Of a stretch of DNA of 64,000 bases, positions 55,555 through 63,523 are shown piece by piece. A model generated the notes under the pieces. That model saw only the letters and a list, made by a program, of their open reading frames with translations, was not told the DNA's origin and did no database searches. The first letter of the stretch is position 1; every line of letters begins with the position of its first letter. Origin of the DNA: Yoonia sp. SS1-5 (lineage in GTDB: Bacteria; Pseudomonadota; Alphaproteobacteria; Rhodobacterales; Rhodobacteraceae); assembly GCF_038443705.2 (NCBI RefSeq), contig NZ_CP151767.2:372001-436000 (forward strand), in the 5' to 3' direction. Made by a program: the position numbers and the translations under genes.

Positions 55555-55626
55555 TTTCACGCTGCGTGACTTGATCCGGGTTTCCAAAGAACGCTTTGAC
55601 AGCGCCATCTTCAGGATCAACGCATG

Positions 55627-58089
55627 TCAGTTGGCGGGTCTGAGAACGGAAATGCCCACCGCTGCAGCGCGGGCCAGGTCAGGATCAAGCGACATCGGAA
55701 TATATTCGCCCCGGCGCCACAGCTCGCCCAGATTGTCGTAGTACCGGCTGAGCGGGTGACCGGATTGGCCCGTGGCCGTGACAAAGACAGAACTGTCTGG
55801 GTCGGCAAAGTCATACACACCGCGATAGCCCGCCGCATGCACATTCTGAAACGGTGCCACACCCGTGCCGGCGGTCTTGCCCCGTTGCAGCGTGTGATCC
55901 CCACCGCTGGTTGACTGGCGGATATTCACCACCCAGTTCAAGAGCGGCGTATTACCCAGAACCGGGTGATCATGGGTGGCCTGATGCGCATCACCCCAGC
56001 GGACAGCCTCGATCGCCTCACCGTGGTTCTCGGCAATCCAGATCAGCGCCTCGTCCAGCGCCTGACGGGCGATATCGGTGCAGGTCTCAACCGGGGCGGA
56101 TTGGATGATGTCACACCAAACACTGGCCCCATCAATGTCGCGAAAGACCCGTTCGATAAAGACAGGGTCCGCATGGGTGAATTCCGGCGCAAGTGGCCCA
56201 AGCTCGTCCCGGATCAGGCGTTTCTGGAACTCGCGGACCCAGGCGGCATAGATCAGCGGCTCGGGCAGATGTTCGTTCATCTCGCCATTCCAGGCCGATA
56301 GCAGATCAAGGGCGATTTGCCTGCGCCGTTCGGGGGTGCCATCGGGGGCCGGGTCGCCCGTGTACCACAGGTCAGCACCCATCAGCGTCAGCAGAGTGCG
56401 CGCCGCAAAGCTGACCGTATCAAGTTGCGCCTCGATAAAACTGTCGCGGGTATGCACATTGCGGGCCTGCATCAACCGCCGCCAGCGGTTGATCCGCTGC
56501 GTATCGCCCCAGTGGTGGGACACATGCAGCGGAAAGGGGCGATCAATGGTCTTGTTGTTCGTGTTGCCGATGATCCCGCCATCAGGATCCACAAATTCAG
56601 GATTGTCACTATAGGGGAAGCGGCCCTGCCACCGGTTTTCGGGCAAGTAGCCATAGGATGGCAGACGCCCCTGGCTTTGATGGTTTTCATCGCGTGCGGG
56701 CAGGGCACCAACGGTTTTCATGGCGATGCGGTTGCGGTCGGCCACGGTCAGGTTCTGGGCCGGCGCGATGTAATCCTCGCCTGCCGCGATGGCCTCGCGG
56801 ACTGTCCGGGCGCGCATGATCGCCATTGCCGATGACATCGACGGGTCACGGTCCGACAGCGCGCTCCATGCAATGGATGTGACATGGCCGGGCGGGGTGA
56901 TAGTGCCTAGGTTAAACTGATTGGCTGGCATGACCGGGCCATTCGCCGTCCAGCGCAGCCGCAATGTCACCGCCGGAGCGTCCCTGACGGTGATGATACT
57001 GTCGCGGGTCCGGAATGGGACCCAGCCCGTCACATCCCGATACTCGTTCGGATTGGCGGGGTTCACCTCTTCAATCAGGATGTCCTGATCATCGACATAG
57101 GCGGTTGTGACGCCCCAGCCCAGATCGGCGCTGCGGCCGCTCAGGACAATCGGCATGCCCGGAATTGTGCCGCCAATGACGCCACCGGTCGAAAGTTCCA
57201 GCCGGGCCAGATACCAGATCGACGGTGCGGTCAGTTCAAGATGCGGGTCGTTGGCCAGCAACGTCGCCCCGGTGGCAGATCGGGCGGCATTTGCGGCCCA
57301 GGCATTTGAGGCACCAGCCAGCGGGCCGCGTTTCACCGGGGATATGGACTGAAACGCCATGTGCGTATTTGGCGTGAAATCAGGCACGCCGGGGATCAGT
57401 TCGGCATATTCCGGCAGGGCCGCCACGCCGTCAGTGGGATCGTCGGGCATGATGTCCCGCAGCCGTTCATTTTCGATCAGCAGCGACGTCCGTGCGCGCA
57501 AAACCTCGTTATCCAGATGCGAGGTCAGTTGCAGGGCCATCAGCTTGAGAATGGCAATGGAATCGGCCGGCTCCCAGCGGGCAATGGCGTGATTGAACAA
57601 CCACATTTCCGGCGCACCGCGTCCCAGCGCGCCCTCGTTCACCTCGGCCAGCCAGGCGTTCACGCCAGCCGAATAGGCCCGCAAGGCGGCCTTGGTCTGG
57701 TCGTCCTGCGCGTTGAAGGATGAAACCGCCAGTGTGTAAATATCAAAGCGGCGCAGGACCTCGTCAATGGGTACGGTACGGGTGCCAAACAGCTCTGACA
57801 GGCGGCCTTGGGCTGTCCGGCGCAGCATCGTCATCTGCCATAGCCGGTCCTGCGCATGGGCATAGCCCAGGCCGAAATACACATCCGCGTCGTTTTGCCC
57901 AAAGATATGCGGGACATTGGCATTGTCGCGCACAATCTCGACCGGCGCCGAGATGCCGGACACCTCGTTTTCCGCGCTGTAGTCAGGCAGCGATCTGGAC
58001 GCAAAGTAATAAGCCAGAACCACCGCCGCCACGGTCAGAAATATCAGGGCAGAGGCAAGCCGAACCAGCCAGCGAAAGATCAGCGCCAT
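55627..58089 (-). CDS. Penicillin acylase-family Ntn hydrolase
   Basis: 820-residue precursor of the penicillin G/AHL acylase family (peptidase S45). An N-terminal hydrophobic helix (LIFLTVAAVVLAYYF, about 15-29) targets it to the periplasm. Chain alpha has VEIVRDNANVPHIFGQNDADVYFGLGYAHAQDRLWQM, and self-cleavage is expected before Ser261 in GASNAWA, making that Ser the N-terminal nucleophile of the beta chain. PFSDNPEFVDPDGGIIGNTNN contains the conserved Asn. The substrate may be a beta-lactam, an acyl-homoserine lactone or another amide; the sequence does not decide. It lies 67 bases downstream of the oxygenase gene. Confidence 0.92.
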   Translation of the reverse strand: MALIFRWLVRLASALIFLTVAAVVLAYYFASRSLPDYSAENEVSGISAPVEIVRDNANVPHIFGQNDADVYFGLGYAHAQDRLWQMTMLRRTAQGRLSELFGTRTVPIDEVLRRFDIYTLAVSSFNAQDDQTKAALRAYSAGVNAWLAEVNEGALGRGAPEMWLFNHAIARWEPADSIAILKLMALQLTSHLDNEVLRARTSLLIENERLRDIMPDDPTDGVAALPEYAELIPGVPDFTPNTHMAFQSISPVKRGPLAGASNAWAANAARSATGATLLANDPHLELTAPSIWYLARLELSTGGVIGGTIPGMPIVLSGRSADLGWGVTTAYVDDQDILIEEVNPANPNEYRDVTGWVPFRTRDSIITVRDAPAVTLRLRWTANGPVMPANQFNLGTITPPGHVTSIAWSALSDRDPSMSSAMAIMRARTVREAIAAGEDYIAPAQNLTVADRNRIAMKTVGALPARDENHQSQGRLPSYGYLPENRWQGRFPYSDNPEFVDPDGGIIGNTNNKTIDRPFPLHVSHHWGDTQRINRWRRLMQARNVHTRDSFIEAQLDTVSFAARTLLTLMGADLWYTGDPAPDGTPERRRQIALDLLSAWNGEMNEHLPEPLIYAAWVREFQKRLIRDELGPLAPEFTHADPVFIERVFRDIDGASVWCDIIQSAPVETCTDIARQALDEALIWIAENHGEAIEAVRWGDAHQATHDHPVLGNTPLLNWVVNIRQSTSGGDHTLQRGKTAGTGVAPFQNVHAAGYRGVYDFADPDSSVFVTATGQSGHPLSRYYDNLGELWRRGEYIPMSLDPDLARAAAVGISVLRPAN

Positions 58090-58156
58090 ATCGTCTCCGG
58101 GTGCGTTTTATCGCGACAGGCTTACACCGCATATAGCGTTGTTTCCACCACCCAAA

Positions 58157-59332
58157 TCACCCGATCTGACGCTGCAATGTCCGGATCGCCGAGTAGAGAT
58201 CATCCCGGTCGGAATAAAGCCCCTCGATATAGCGGCTTCCGCCCTTGGCATCGTAGCCGTTACGCCCGTGCAGGGCCCGCCGATTGTCAAAGCCAAGAAG
58301 GTCGCCGCGCCGGTACACAATTTTCATCAGGTAGCGATCATGCTGCGCCCGGGCGGCGAAGGCCCGATAGGCGCGGTAGGCCCGGTCCTGTTCTTCTATC
58401 GGGCCGACAAAGGGGCTGCGCAGCCAGGTGTTGTAGCGCACACTTGTGATCTGGTCATCGGCATCCAGTTCGACAACAGGGCCGCTTGCCTTGTAGCTAT
58501 TGGTCTTGGCGCGGTTATTGTAGGTCCAGGGTATTTCGCACAGCGCCCTGAAATGCGCGGGTTCTTCGCGGCGCATGTCCTTGGCCACGCGGTAGGCATC
58601 CACATACAGGCCTTCGCCGCCGGTTGTGGTGTTGGTCCGACAGTAAAGAAATTGCAGGCCGGGTGGGCATTCGCGGGTGGGCAGATCAATATGCTGGGGC
58701 AGGCTGTTGGCGGTATAGGCGTTGCTGTCGGGGTCATCCTTGATTTCCAGCGTATAGGTCGGCCCGAAATTCGTTCCGCGAATGGTGCCGATCCGTTGGG
58801 CGATCTCGACCAGCAGGCCATCCTGATCCGGCAGGTTTTCCAACCGGGCCACGCCATAGTCACGCAAGGCACAGAGCCAGGCCAGCATCACCTTTGGATC
58901 ATCCAGCGCCGCGGGGCCGTGAAAGGTGGGTGGGCCGGGCTGTTCCTCGGCTGTCCAGAGAATGGGTTTTGGGGTCTCCGGCATCTCGCCGAAATAGGCG
59001 TGGCCACGCAGCCAGCCGGGGTGAAAGGTACTGGTGGTGTCGCCATGCGACCAGCGTACGCATATCGCGCCATTGGGCAGGATTTTGGCGGCCGCCACCT
59101 GCAGATCAGGTGCAAAATCAACCGGGTTCAGGACCGTCTCGCGCGAGAGCGGGTGCAGCACCCGCGGCGACGGATCATTCTCGGCCAGCAAAAGCGGGTG
59201 GTGCAGGCTGACCTGATCATCGGACCATGTGATGCGCAGCGCGCCACGTTCCGGCGCGACAGATACGGCATCATGCGTCACCGGCCAGGTGTCAAAATCC
59301 GGCGTGATTGGCAGTTCGGCTGCGTCTTTCAT
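58157..59332 (-). CDS. Gamma-butyrobetaine dioxygenase-type 2-oxoglutarate oxygenase
   Basis: 391 residues in the gamma-butyrobetaine/trimethyllysine hydroxylase family (TauD/TfdA fold). An N-terminal DUF971-like domain (WSDDQVSLHHPLLL; TSTFHPGWLRGHAYF) is followed by the catalytic core with Fe ligands H214-x-D216 (LPQHIDLP) and a distal His in FDNRRALHGR, then the 2-oxoglutarate Arg in SRYIEGLYSD. It probably hydroxylates gamma-butyrobetaine or a related trimethylamine, toward carnitine. The Zn-binding Cys of the animal enzyme's N-domain are not evident. It sits 61 bases after livM and may be in the same transcript. Confidence 0.88.
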   Translation of the reverse strand: MKDAAELPITPDFDTWPVTHDAVSVAPERGALRITWSDDQVSLHHPLLLAENDPSPRVLHPLSRETVLNPVDFAPDLQVAAAKILPNGAICVRWSHGDTTSTFHPGWLRGHAYFGEMPETPKPILWTAEEQPGPPTFHGPAALDDPKVMLAWLCALRDYGVARLENLPDQDGLLVEIAQRIGTIRGTNFGPTYTLEIKDDPDSNAYTANSLPQHIDLPTRECPPGLQFLYCRTNTTTGGEGLYVDAYRVAKDMRREEPAHFRALCEIPWTYNNRAKTNSYKASGPVVELDADDQITSVRYNTWLRSPFVGPIEEQDRAYRAYRAFAARAQHDRYLMKIVYRRGDLLGFDNRRALHGRNGYDAKGGSRYIEGLYSDRDDLYSAIRTLQRQIG

Positions 59333-59393
59333 GGCTGTCTCCTTCCATAGGCAGAACCATAAAGGCGCGATTGGCCAAACCGGGCAAGGAAAA

Positions 59394-60695
59394 TCAACGC
59401 TCGGGGATCAACCCTCGTGGGCTAAAGCGCAGCACTAGCAGCAGGATCAACCCCATCGTCAAGAGGCGCATATGGGCTGCCCCGTCAATCAAGGTCTCGC
59501 GCAGGCTGCTGGTTTCGGGCAACAGCCCTGCCAAACCACCCATCAGGGCAAGGCCCAGCGGTTCGACCATCACCCATAGCCACCAGATCAGCAATCCGCC
59601 CAAGACCGCCCCAAAGTTATTGCCGGACCCGCCCACGATCACCATGACCCAGACAAGGAACGTAAAGCGGAGCGGCTGGTAAGAGCCGGGGGTCAATTGC
59701 CCGTCAAGGGTGGTCATCATGGCACCTGAAATGCCGCAAATGGCCGACCCCAGAATGAAAATCTGCAGATGCCGGGCGGTGACATCCTTGCCCATTGCCT
59801 CGGCTGCGGTTTCATTGTCCCGGATCGCCCGCATCATGCGGCCCCAGGGACTGTTCAGCGCCTTTTGCGCAAGCACCAGCAGGATCACCAGAACAATGGT
59901 GAACAGGACCGCATAAGCAAATTTCGTATAAAGGGTCGAGGCAGTGACCGGGTCCAGGCCAAACTCTGCCGCGCGGGTGACAAAGTCGGGATCGGCCTGC
60001 AGATCAACCTCAAGCGGGACAGGGCGCGGTATCCCGATGACGTTCTTGACGCCACGGGCCAGCCAATCCTCGTTCTTGAGGATTGCGATGATGATCTCTG
60101 CAATCCCAAGCGTGGCGATGGCCAGATAGTCGGACCGCAGGCCCAAAGCCGTCTTGCCGATAATCCAGGCTGCACCAGCGGCCAGCAAACCGCCCACGGG
60201 CCAGGCAATAATGACCGGCAACCCCAATCCGCCCAGATTGCCGGTGGCTGCGGGGTTCACTGCCTCGACCGCAATAACGCCCGGGTCAAACACACCGCGA
60301 TACGCGATAAACCCGATGACCAAGACGCCCAATGTCATGAAAACCCGCATGCGGCCTTCGAACCGGCGTTGTGCGAAGATCGCAGCGGCGATGGTGGCGG
60401 CACCCGCAATCAGCCCCAGGATGATTTGCACGCCGCCTGCGGCCCACGCCTCGCCCACGGGGGGCATCGCGATCAGGACTGTGGCCAAGCCGCCAAGTGC
60501 CACAAAGCCCATGACCCCGATATTGAACAGGCCCGCAAATCCCCATTGCAGGTTCACACCCAGCGCCATGATCGCCGAGATCAGACCCATGTTCACGATC
60601 AACAGGGCAGAGTTCCAGCCCTGCACCAGACCGGTCCCCAGGATCAGCAGCCCAACGCCGCAAAATAATGCTGTATTCTTCAGTGTCGGGTTCAT
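59394..60695 (-). CDS. livM: Branched-chain amino acid ABC transporter permease LivM
   Basis: 433-residue inner-membrane permease of the HAAT importer. Motifs: MALGVNLQWGFAGLFNIGVMGFVALGG, the cytoplasmic coupling region LGLRSDYLAIATLGIAEII and the EAA-like SPWGRMMRAIRDNETAAEAMGKD, plus VWVMVIVGGSGNNFGAVLGG near the end. Slightly longer than typical LivM because of an extra hydrophobic hairpin after residue 85. Four-base overlap (ATGA) with livH. The substrate could be branched-chain or other amino acids, or amides. Confidence 0.94.
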   Translation of the reverse strand: MNPTLKNTALFCGVGLLILGTGLVQGWNSALLIVNMGLISAIMALGVNLQWGFAGLFNIGVMGFVALGGLATVLIAMPPVGEAWAAGGVQIILGLIAGAATIAAAIFAQRRFEGRMRVFMTLGVLVIGFIAYRGVFDPGVIAVEAVNPAATGNLGGLGLPVIIAWPVGGLLAAGAAWIIGKTALGLRSDYLAIATLGIAEIIIAILKNEDWLARGVKNVIGIPRPVPLEVDLQADPDFVTRAAEFGLDPVTASTLYTKFAYAVLFTIVLVILLVLAQKALNSPWGRMMRAIRDNETAAEAMGKDVTARHLQIFILGSAICGISGAMMTTLDGQLTPGSYQPLRFTFLVWVMVIVGGSGNNFGAVLGGLLIWWLWVMVEPLGLALMGGLAGLLPETSSLRETLIDGAAHMRLLTMGLILLLVLRFSPRGLIPER

Positions 60696-61702
60696 ACCGA
60701 TTGCCCCTTGAACAGCCCCGTCGGCTTGAAAAGCAACACAATGATCAGGATCGCAAAGCTGACCGCAAATTTGTAATCCGTGGATAGCAGCTGGACCAGT
60801 CCGTCAGGCTCCAGACTGTCGGGCATCAGATAGACCAGCACCTTTTTCCACGCGTAGGTGATTGTCACCTCGCTGAAGGCGATGACAAATCCGCCCGCGA
60901 TCGCGCCAATCGGGTTCCCCAGCCCACCCACAATGGCCGCCGCAAAGATCGGCAGCAGCAGCTGGAAATAGGTGAATGCCTTGAACGACTTGTCCAGCCC
61001 GTAAAGGACACCTGCCGTGGTGGCCAATGCGGCCACAATCATCCACGTGACCTTGACCACCCAGTCCGGATTGATGCCCGACAGCAGCGCAAGATCTTCG
61101 TTATCCGAAAAGGCGCGCATGGACTTGCCTGTTCGGGTCTTGTTGAGGAACCAGAACAGGATCGCCACGACGACAACCGCGACCACGACGGTCAATGCCT
61201 GCGTCGTTTTGATCGCCAGCCCCTCGCGCAGGCCGGTCATGTCCCTGAATTCCCGGGCGGTAACGATAAAGCGCTCTCCATCCGCAAAACGGATATCATC
61301 GACCCCGATAATGAAGCGCACAACGCCGTTCATGACGAACATCACGCCCATGGACACAATGACAAGGATCACCGGCTTTGCCCTTTGATCGCGGTAGAAC
61401 TTGTAGATCAGCCAATCAATCGCGAGGACCAGCAGGATGGTCATGCCGATCCCAAAGGGCAGGGCCAGCAGGGCGGTCGGCAGGGGGCCAAAGGTGATCC
61501 CTAGTGCCAGCAGCATATTGGTGCCGATGATCGTCATGGCGGTGCCAAAGGCCATCGTGTCGCCATGGGCAAAGTTCGAAAAGCGCAGGATGCCGTAGAT
61601 CAGCGTGACACCCAGCGCTCCGATGGCGAGCTGCGCGCCATAGGCGAGCCCTGGGACGATGACGAAATTGGCGAGGGCTACGATGGCATTGAGAAAATCC
61701 AT
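60692..61702 (-). CDS. livH: Branched-chain amino acid ABC transporter permease LivH
   Basis: 336-residue permease partner of LivM. It starts MDFLNAIVALANFVIVPGLA and contains GALGVTLIYGILRFSNFAHGDTMAFG, the coupling loop KTRTGKSMRAFSDNEDLALLSGI, and PIFAAAIVGGLGNPIGAIAGG. ATG 61702 shares its A with the TAA of the small secreted-protein gene (TAATG), so the two are coupled; ATG 61729 is in frame but inside that gene. It ends overlapping livM by four bases. Confidence 0.94.
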   Translation of the reverse strand: MDFLNAIVALANFVIVPGLAYGAQLAIGALGVTLIYGILRFSNFAHGDTMAFGTAMTIIGTNMLLALGITFGPLPTALLALPFGIGMTILLVLAIDWLIYKFYRDQRAKPVILVIVSMGVMFVMNGVVRFIIGVDDIRFADGERFIVTAREFRDMTGLREGLAIKTTQALTVVVAVVVVAILFWFLNKTRTGKSMRAFSDNEDLALLSGINPDWVVKVTWMIVAALATTAGVLYGLDKSFKAFTYFQLLLPIFAAAIVGGLGNPIGAIAGGFVIAFSEVTITYAWKKVLVYLMPDSLEPDGLVQLLSTDYKFAVSFAILIIVLLFKPTGLFKGQSV

Positions 61703-62097
61703 TAGTATGAACCATCTACTGAGATACAATGATATTCCAGCACCTGAAGGTCTGCCGCTTCAAGGCCTGTGGTATCGCGAAAATTTTGCCCGAACCGATC
61801 GTAAAGCGTGAGCAGCTCACCGTCTTGAGAACGGTAGCCAGTCAAGATTGGAAGGCTGATGTCGCGGCTAATGGAAAGGCGATCCAAGGTTACGGTTTGG
61901 CCTTCTAGATCTGAGCCTACGAACGCGTCACCAACGCTATGATTGAATACCGTCCCTTTTGGAACGCGTCTAACTTCGTCGCTGGACTTGACGATCACGT
62001 CAGCCAATAACTCACACTCATAATGAGAAGTGGCTACTGCCGCCGAAGCAGTGGGTAAGCAGAAGGCCAACAGACCAATTCTTGTAAAAATTCTCAT
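61702..62097 (-). CDS. Small secreted protein inserted in the liv operon (131 aa)
   Basis: Signal peptide (MRIFTRIGLLAFCLPTASAA) followed by a domain of about 110 residues with two Cys (YECELLADVIV and LEYHCISVDG), many short beta-like segments (QTVTLDRLSISRD) and no family I recognise. Its ATG overlaps the stop of the livF-like remnant (ATGA) and its stop overlaps livH. The gene is clearly more AT-rich than livH and livM, suggesting different ancestry or decay. No sequence similarity to the other secreted protein of this operon by eye. Confidence 0.7.
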   Translation of the reverse strand: MRIFTRIGLLAFCLPTASAAVATSHYECELLADVIVKSSDEVRRVPKGTVFNHSVGDAFVGSDLEGQTVTLDRLSISRDISLPILTGYRSQDGELLTLYDRFGQNFRDTTGLEAADLQVLEYHCISVDGSY

Positions 62098-62250
62098 CCG
62101 CCCAAGAAACTCCGCGTGACTTTATTATCTATCAAAAGTTCTTTACCTGGCCCGGTACGCACATTGCGGCCCTGAACGAGAACATAGGTTTTGTATGCAA
62201 TATCAAGTTCTTGGCGTGCGTCACGTTCGATCATCAGATCATGCCCTTGT
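62094..62250 (-). pseudogene. Diverged duplicate of the livF 3' end
   Basis: On the minus strand, positions 62234-62094 encode an open 46-codon stretch (MIERDARQELDIAYKTYVLV, then QGRNVRTGPGKELL, ending RSFLGG and TGA). It aligns without gaps to the last 46 codons of intact livF (MVEQNARQALEIADKAYVLV, QGRNAHTGTGKELL, RSFLGG). By hand count about 78% of roughly 143 bases match. Similarity fades beyond about 62240. An in-frame TAA lies a few codons upstream, so no ATPase can be made. It is a remnant of a duplication, possibly kept because its stop couples to the next start. Confidence 0.85.
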
Positions 62251-62271
62251 TATTCACTCGTCGTCCAACTT

Positions 62272-62616
62272 TCATTGACGCACCTCGCAATGCCCGGTAA
62301 GGCGTGTGTCCCTGCGTGTGTCGGTGTAAGTCGCACTACCATCCGGTTGCATCACAAAAATCACGTCAGAACCGGACCATCCTTCCGCCCAGAAACCACG
62401 TGTCTTGCCGATCAAAAAGGGTTCTGCGGGAAACTGCGCATCACCCATGCTGACCATGGTCACCTTGCGGCGGGGCGGCTCGTCAGGGCTGGCAGGGGCT
62501 ACGAACTGGTTGCGATCAATTGCAAAGGCAAGCGCTATCCCGTCCATGTCACAGGCAATGTTCTCGGCCCAGCAAGGGCCTGCGAAGACGGCACATATGG
62601 CTGTCTGCACCTTCAT
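62272..62616 (-). CDS. Small secreted protein between livF and the livF remnant (114 aa)
   Basis: Short signal peptide (MKVQTAICAVFAGPCWAEN), then a 95-residue domain with ACDMDGIALAFAIDRNQF, FLIGKTRGFWAEGWSG, VIFVMQPDGSATYTD and a C-terminal TGHCEVRQ; one Cys near each end could form a disulfide. Function unknown. The start overlaps the livF stop (ATGA), so it is translated as part of the liv operon. Composition is closer to its neighbours than that of the 131-residue protein. Confidence 0.72.
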   Translation of the reverse strand: MKVQTAICAVFAGPCWAENIACDMDGIALAFAIDRNQFVAPASPDEPPRRKVTMVSMGDAQFPAEPFLIGKTRGFWAEGWSGSDVIFVMQPDGSATYTDTRRDTRLTGHCEVRQ

Positions 62617-63326
62617 CCGCCCAAGAAACTCCGCCTGACTTCATCATCTGCCAGCAACTCTTTGCCAGTGCCGGTATGCGCATTGCGGCCCTGTACCAAA
62701 ACATAGGCTTTATCCGCAATTTCAAGCGCTTGGCGCGCGTTTTGTTCCACCATCAGGATCGGGATACCGGTGCGGGCAACCTCGATGATGCGGTCGAAAA
62801 GTTCGTCCATGACGATAGGTGACACCCCGGCGGTCGGTTCATCCAGCATCAAGACCTTGGGCTGGGTCATCAGCGCGCGGCCAACGGCCACTTGCTGGCG
62901 TTGCCCGCCCGAAAGTTCGCCCGCGGCCTGTGCGCGTTTTTCCTTGAGGATCGGAAACAGGTCATAGACCTGCGCCATGGTGTCGCTGAAATCATCACGC
63001 CGGATAAATGCGCCCATCTCAAGGTTTTCCTCGACCGTCATCGAGGTAAAGATATTCGAGGTTTGCGGGACAAACCCCATCCCCTTGACCACACGCTGCT
63101 GCGGGGTCAGCTGGGTGATATCCTCGCCATCCAGCCGAACGGCGCCCTGATTGACATTCAGCATGCCAAACACAGCCTTCATCGCCGTCGATTTGCCCGC
63201 CCCATTGGGGCCAACAATCACGGCGATCTCGCCCCGTTCGGCGGCAATCGTACAACTGTGCAGGATATCGGGGCCCTTGCCATAGCCGCCGGTCATGGCG
63301 TCACCGATCAGAAACGGTTCACTCAC
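62613..63326 (-). CDS. livF: Branched-chain amino acid ABC transporter ATPase LivF
   Basis: 237-residue ATPase of the HAAT importer: Walker A GPNGAGKST, Q-loop GFVPQTSNIF, signature LSGGQRQQ, Walker B VLMLDEPTAG, and the LivF-type C-terminus ending RRSFLGG. The start is GTG 63326, overlapping the TGA of the upstream 52-residue gene. livG is not between livF and livH in this window and may lie upstream beyond the edge. A diverged second copy of its last 46 codons lies about 370 bases downstream. Confidence 0.95.
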   Translation of the reverse strand: MSEPFLIGDAMTGGYGKGPDILHSCTIAAERGEIAVIVGPNGAGKSTAMKAVFGMLNVNQGAVRLDGEDITQLTPQQRVVKGMGFVPQTSNIFTSMTVEENLEMGAFIRRDDFSDTMAQVYDLFPILKEKRAQAAGELSGGQRQQVAVGRALMTQPKVLMLDEPTAGVSPIVMDELFDRIIEVARTGIPILMVEQNARQALEIADKAYVLVQGRNAHTGTGKELLADDEVRRSFLGG

Positions 63327-63481
63327 TGATTAACATACTCTTCGAGGAAGGGCAGGTAGGTCGTCAGCGTGTTGCGCATAAGCGCCTGTTCAGACGCATC
63401 CGCGTGGTTCTGATAAATATAGTAGAATGTCCCGGCCGAGCCGATAATCGCCCCTAGCAGAATGGTAAGCAGGAATTTCAT
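63323..63481 (-). CDS. Small membrane-anchored protein (52 aa) coupled to livF
   Basis: ATG 63481, preceded by GAAGGTACGAAGAC, encodes an N-terminal hydrophobic helix (MKFLLTILLGAIIGSAGTFYY) and a polar helical tail (NHADASEQALMRNTLTTYLP). The TGA overlaps the livF GTG (GTGA), indicating coupling. It could be a membrane microprotein associated with the importer, or an uncleaved secreted peptide. No family recognised. Confidence 0.6.
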   Translation of the reverse strand: MKFLLTILLGAIIGSAGTFYYIYQNHADASEQALMRNTLTTYLPFLEEYVNQ

Positions 63482-63523
63482 GTCTTCGTACCTTCTTTGG
63501 TGTTTTGATCATTTCACCCATTA

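Noticed and set aside
58139..59350. Plus-strand open frame of 403 codons, longer than the minus-strand gene it covers
   Set aside because: The minus frame has complete oxygenase motifs (HxD, distal His, 2-oxoglutarate Arg). The plus frame has no recognisable domain and is a GC-bias shadow.
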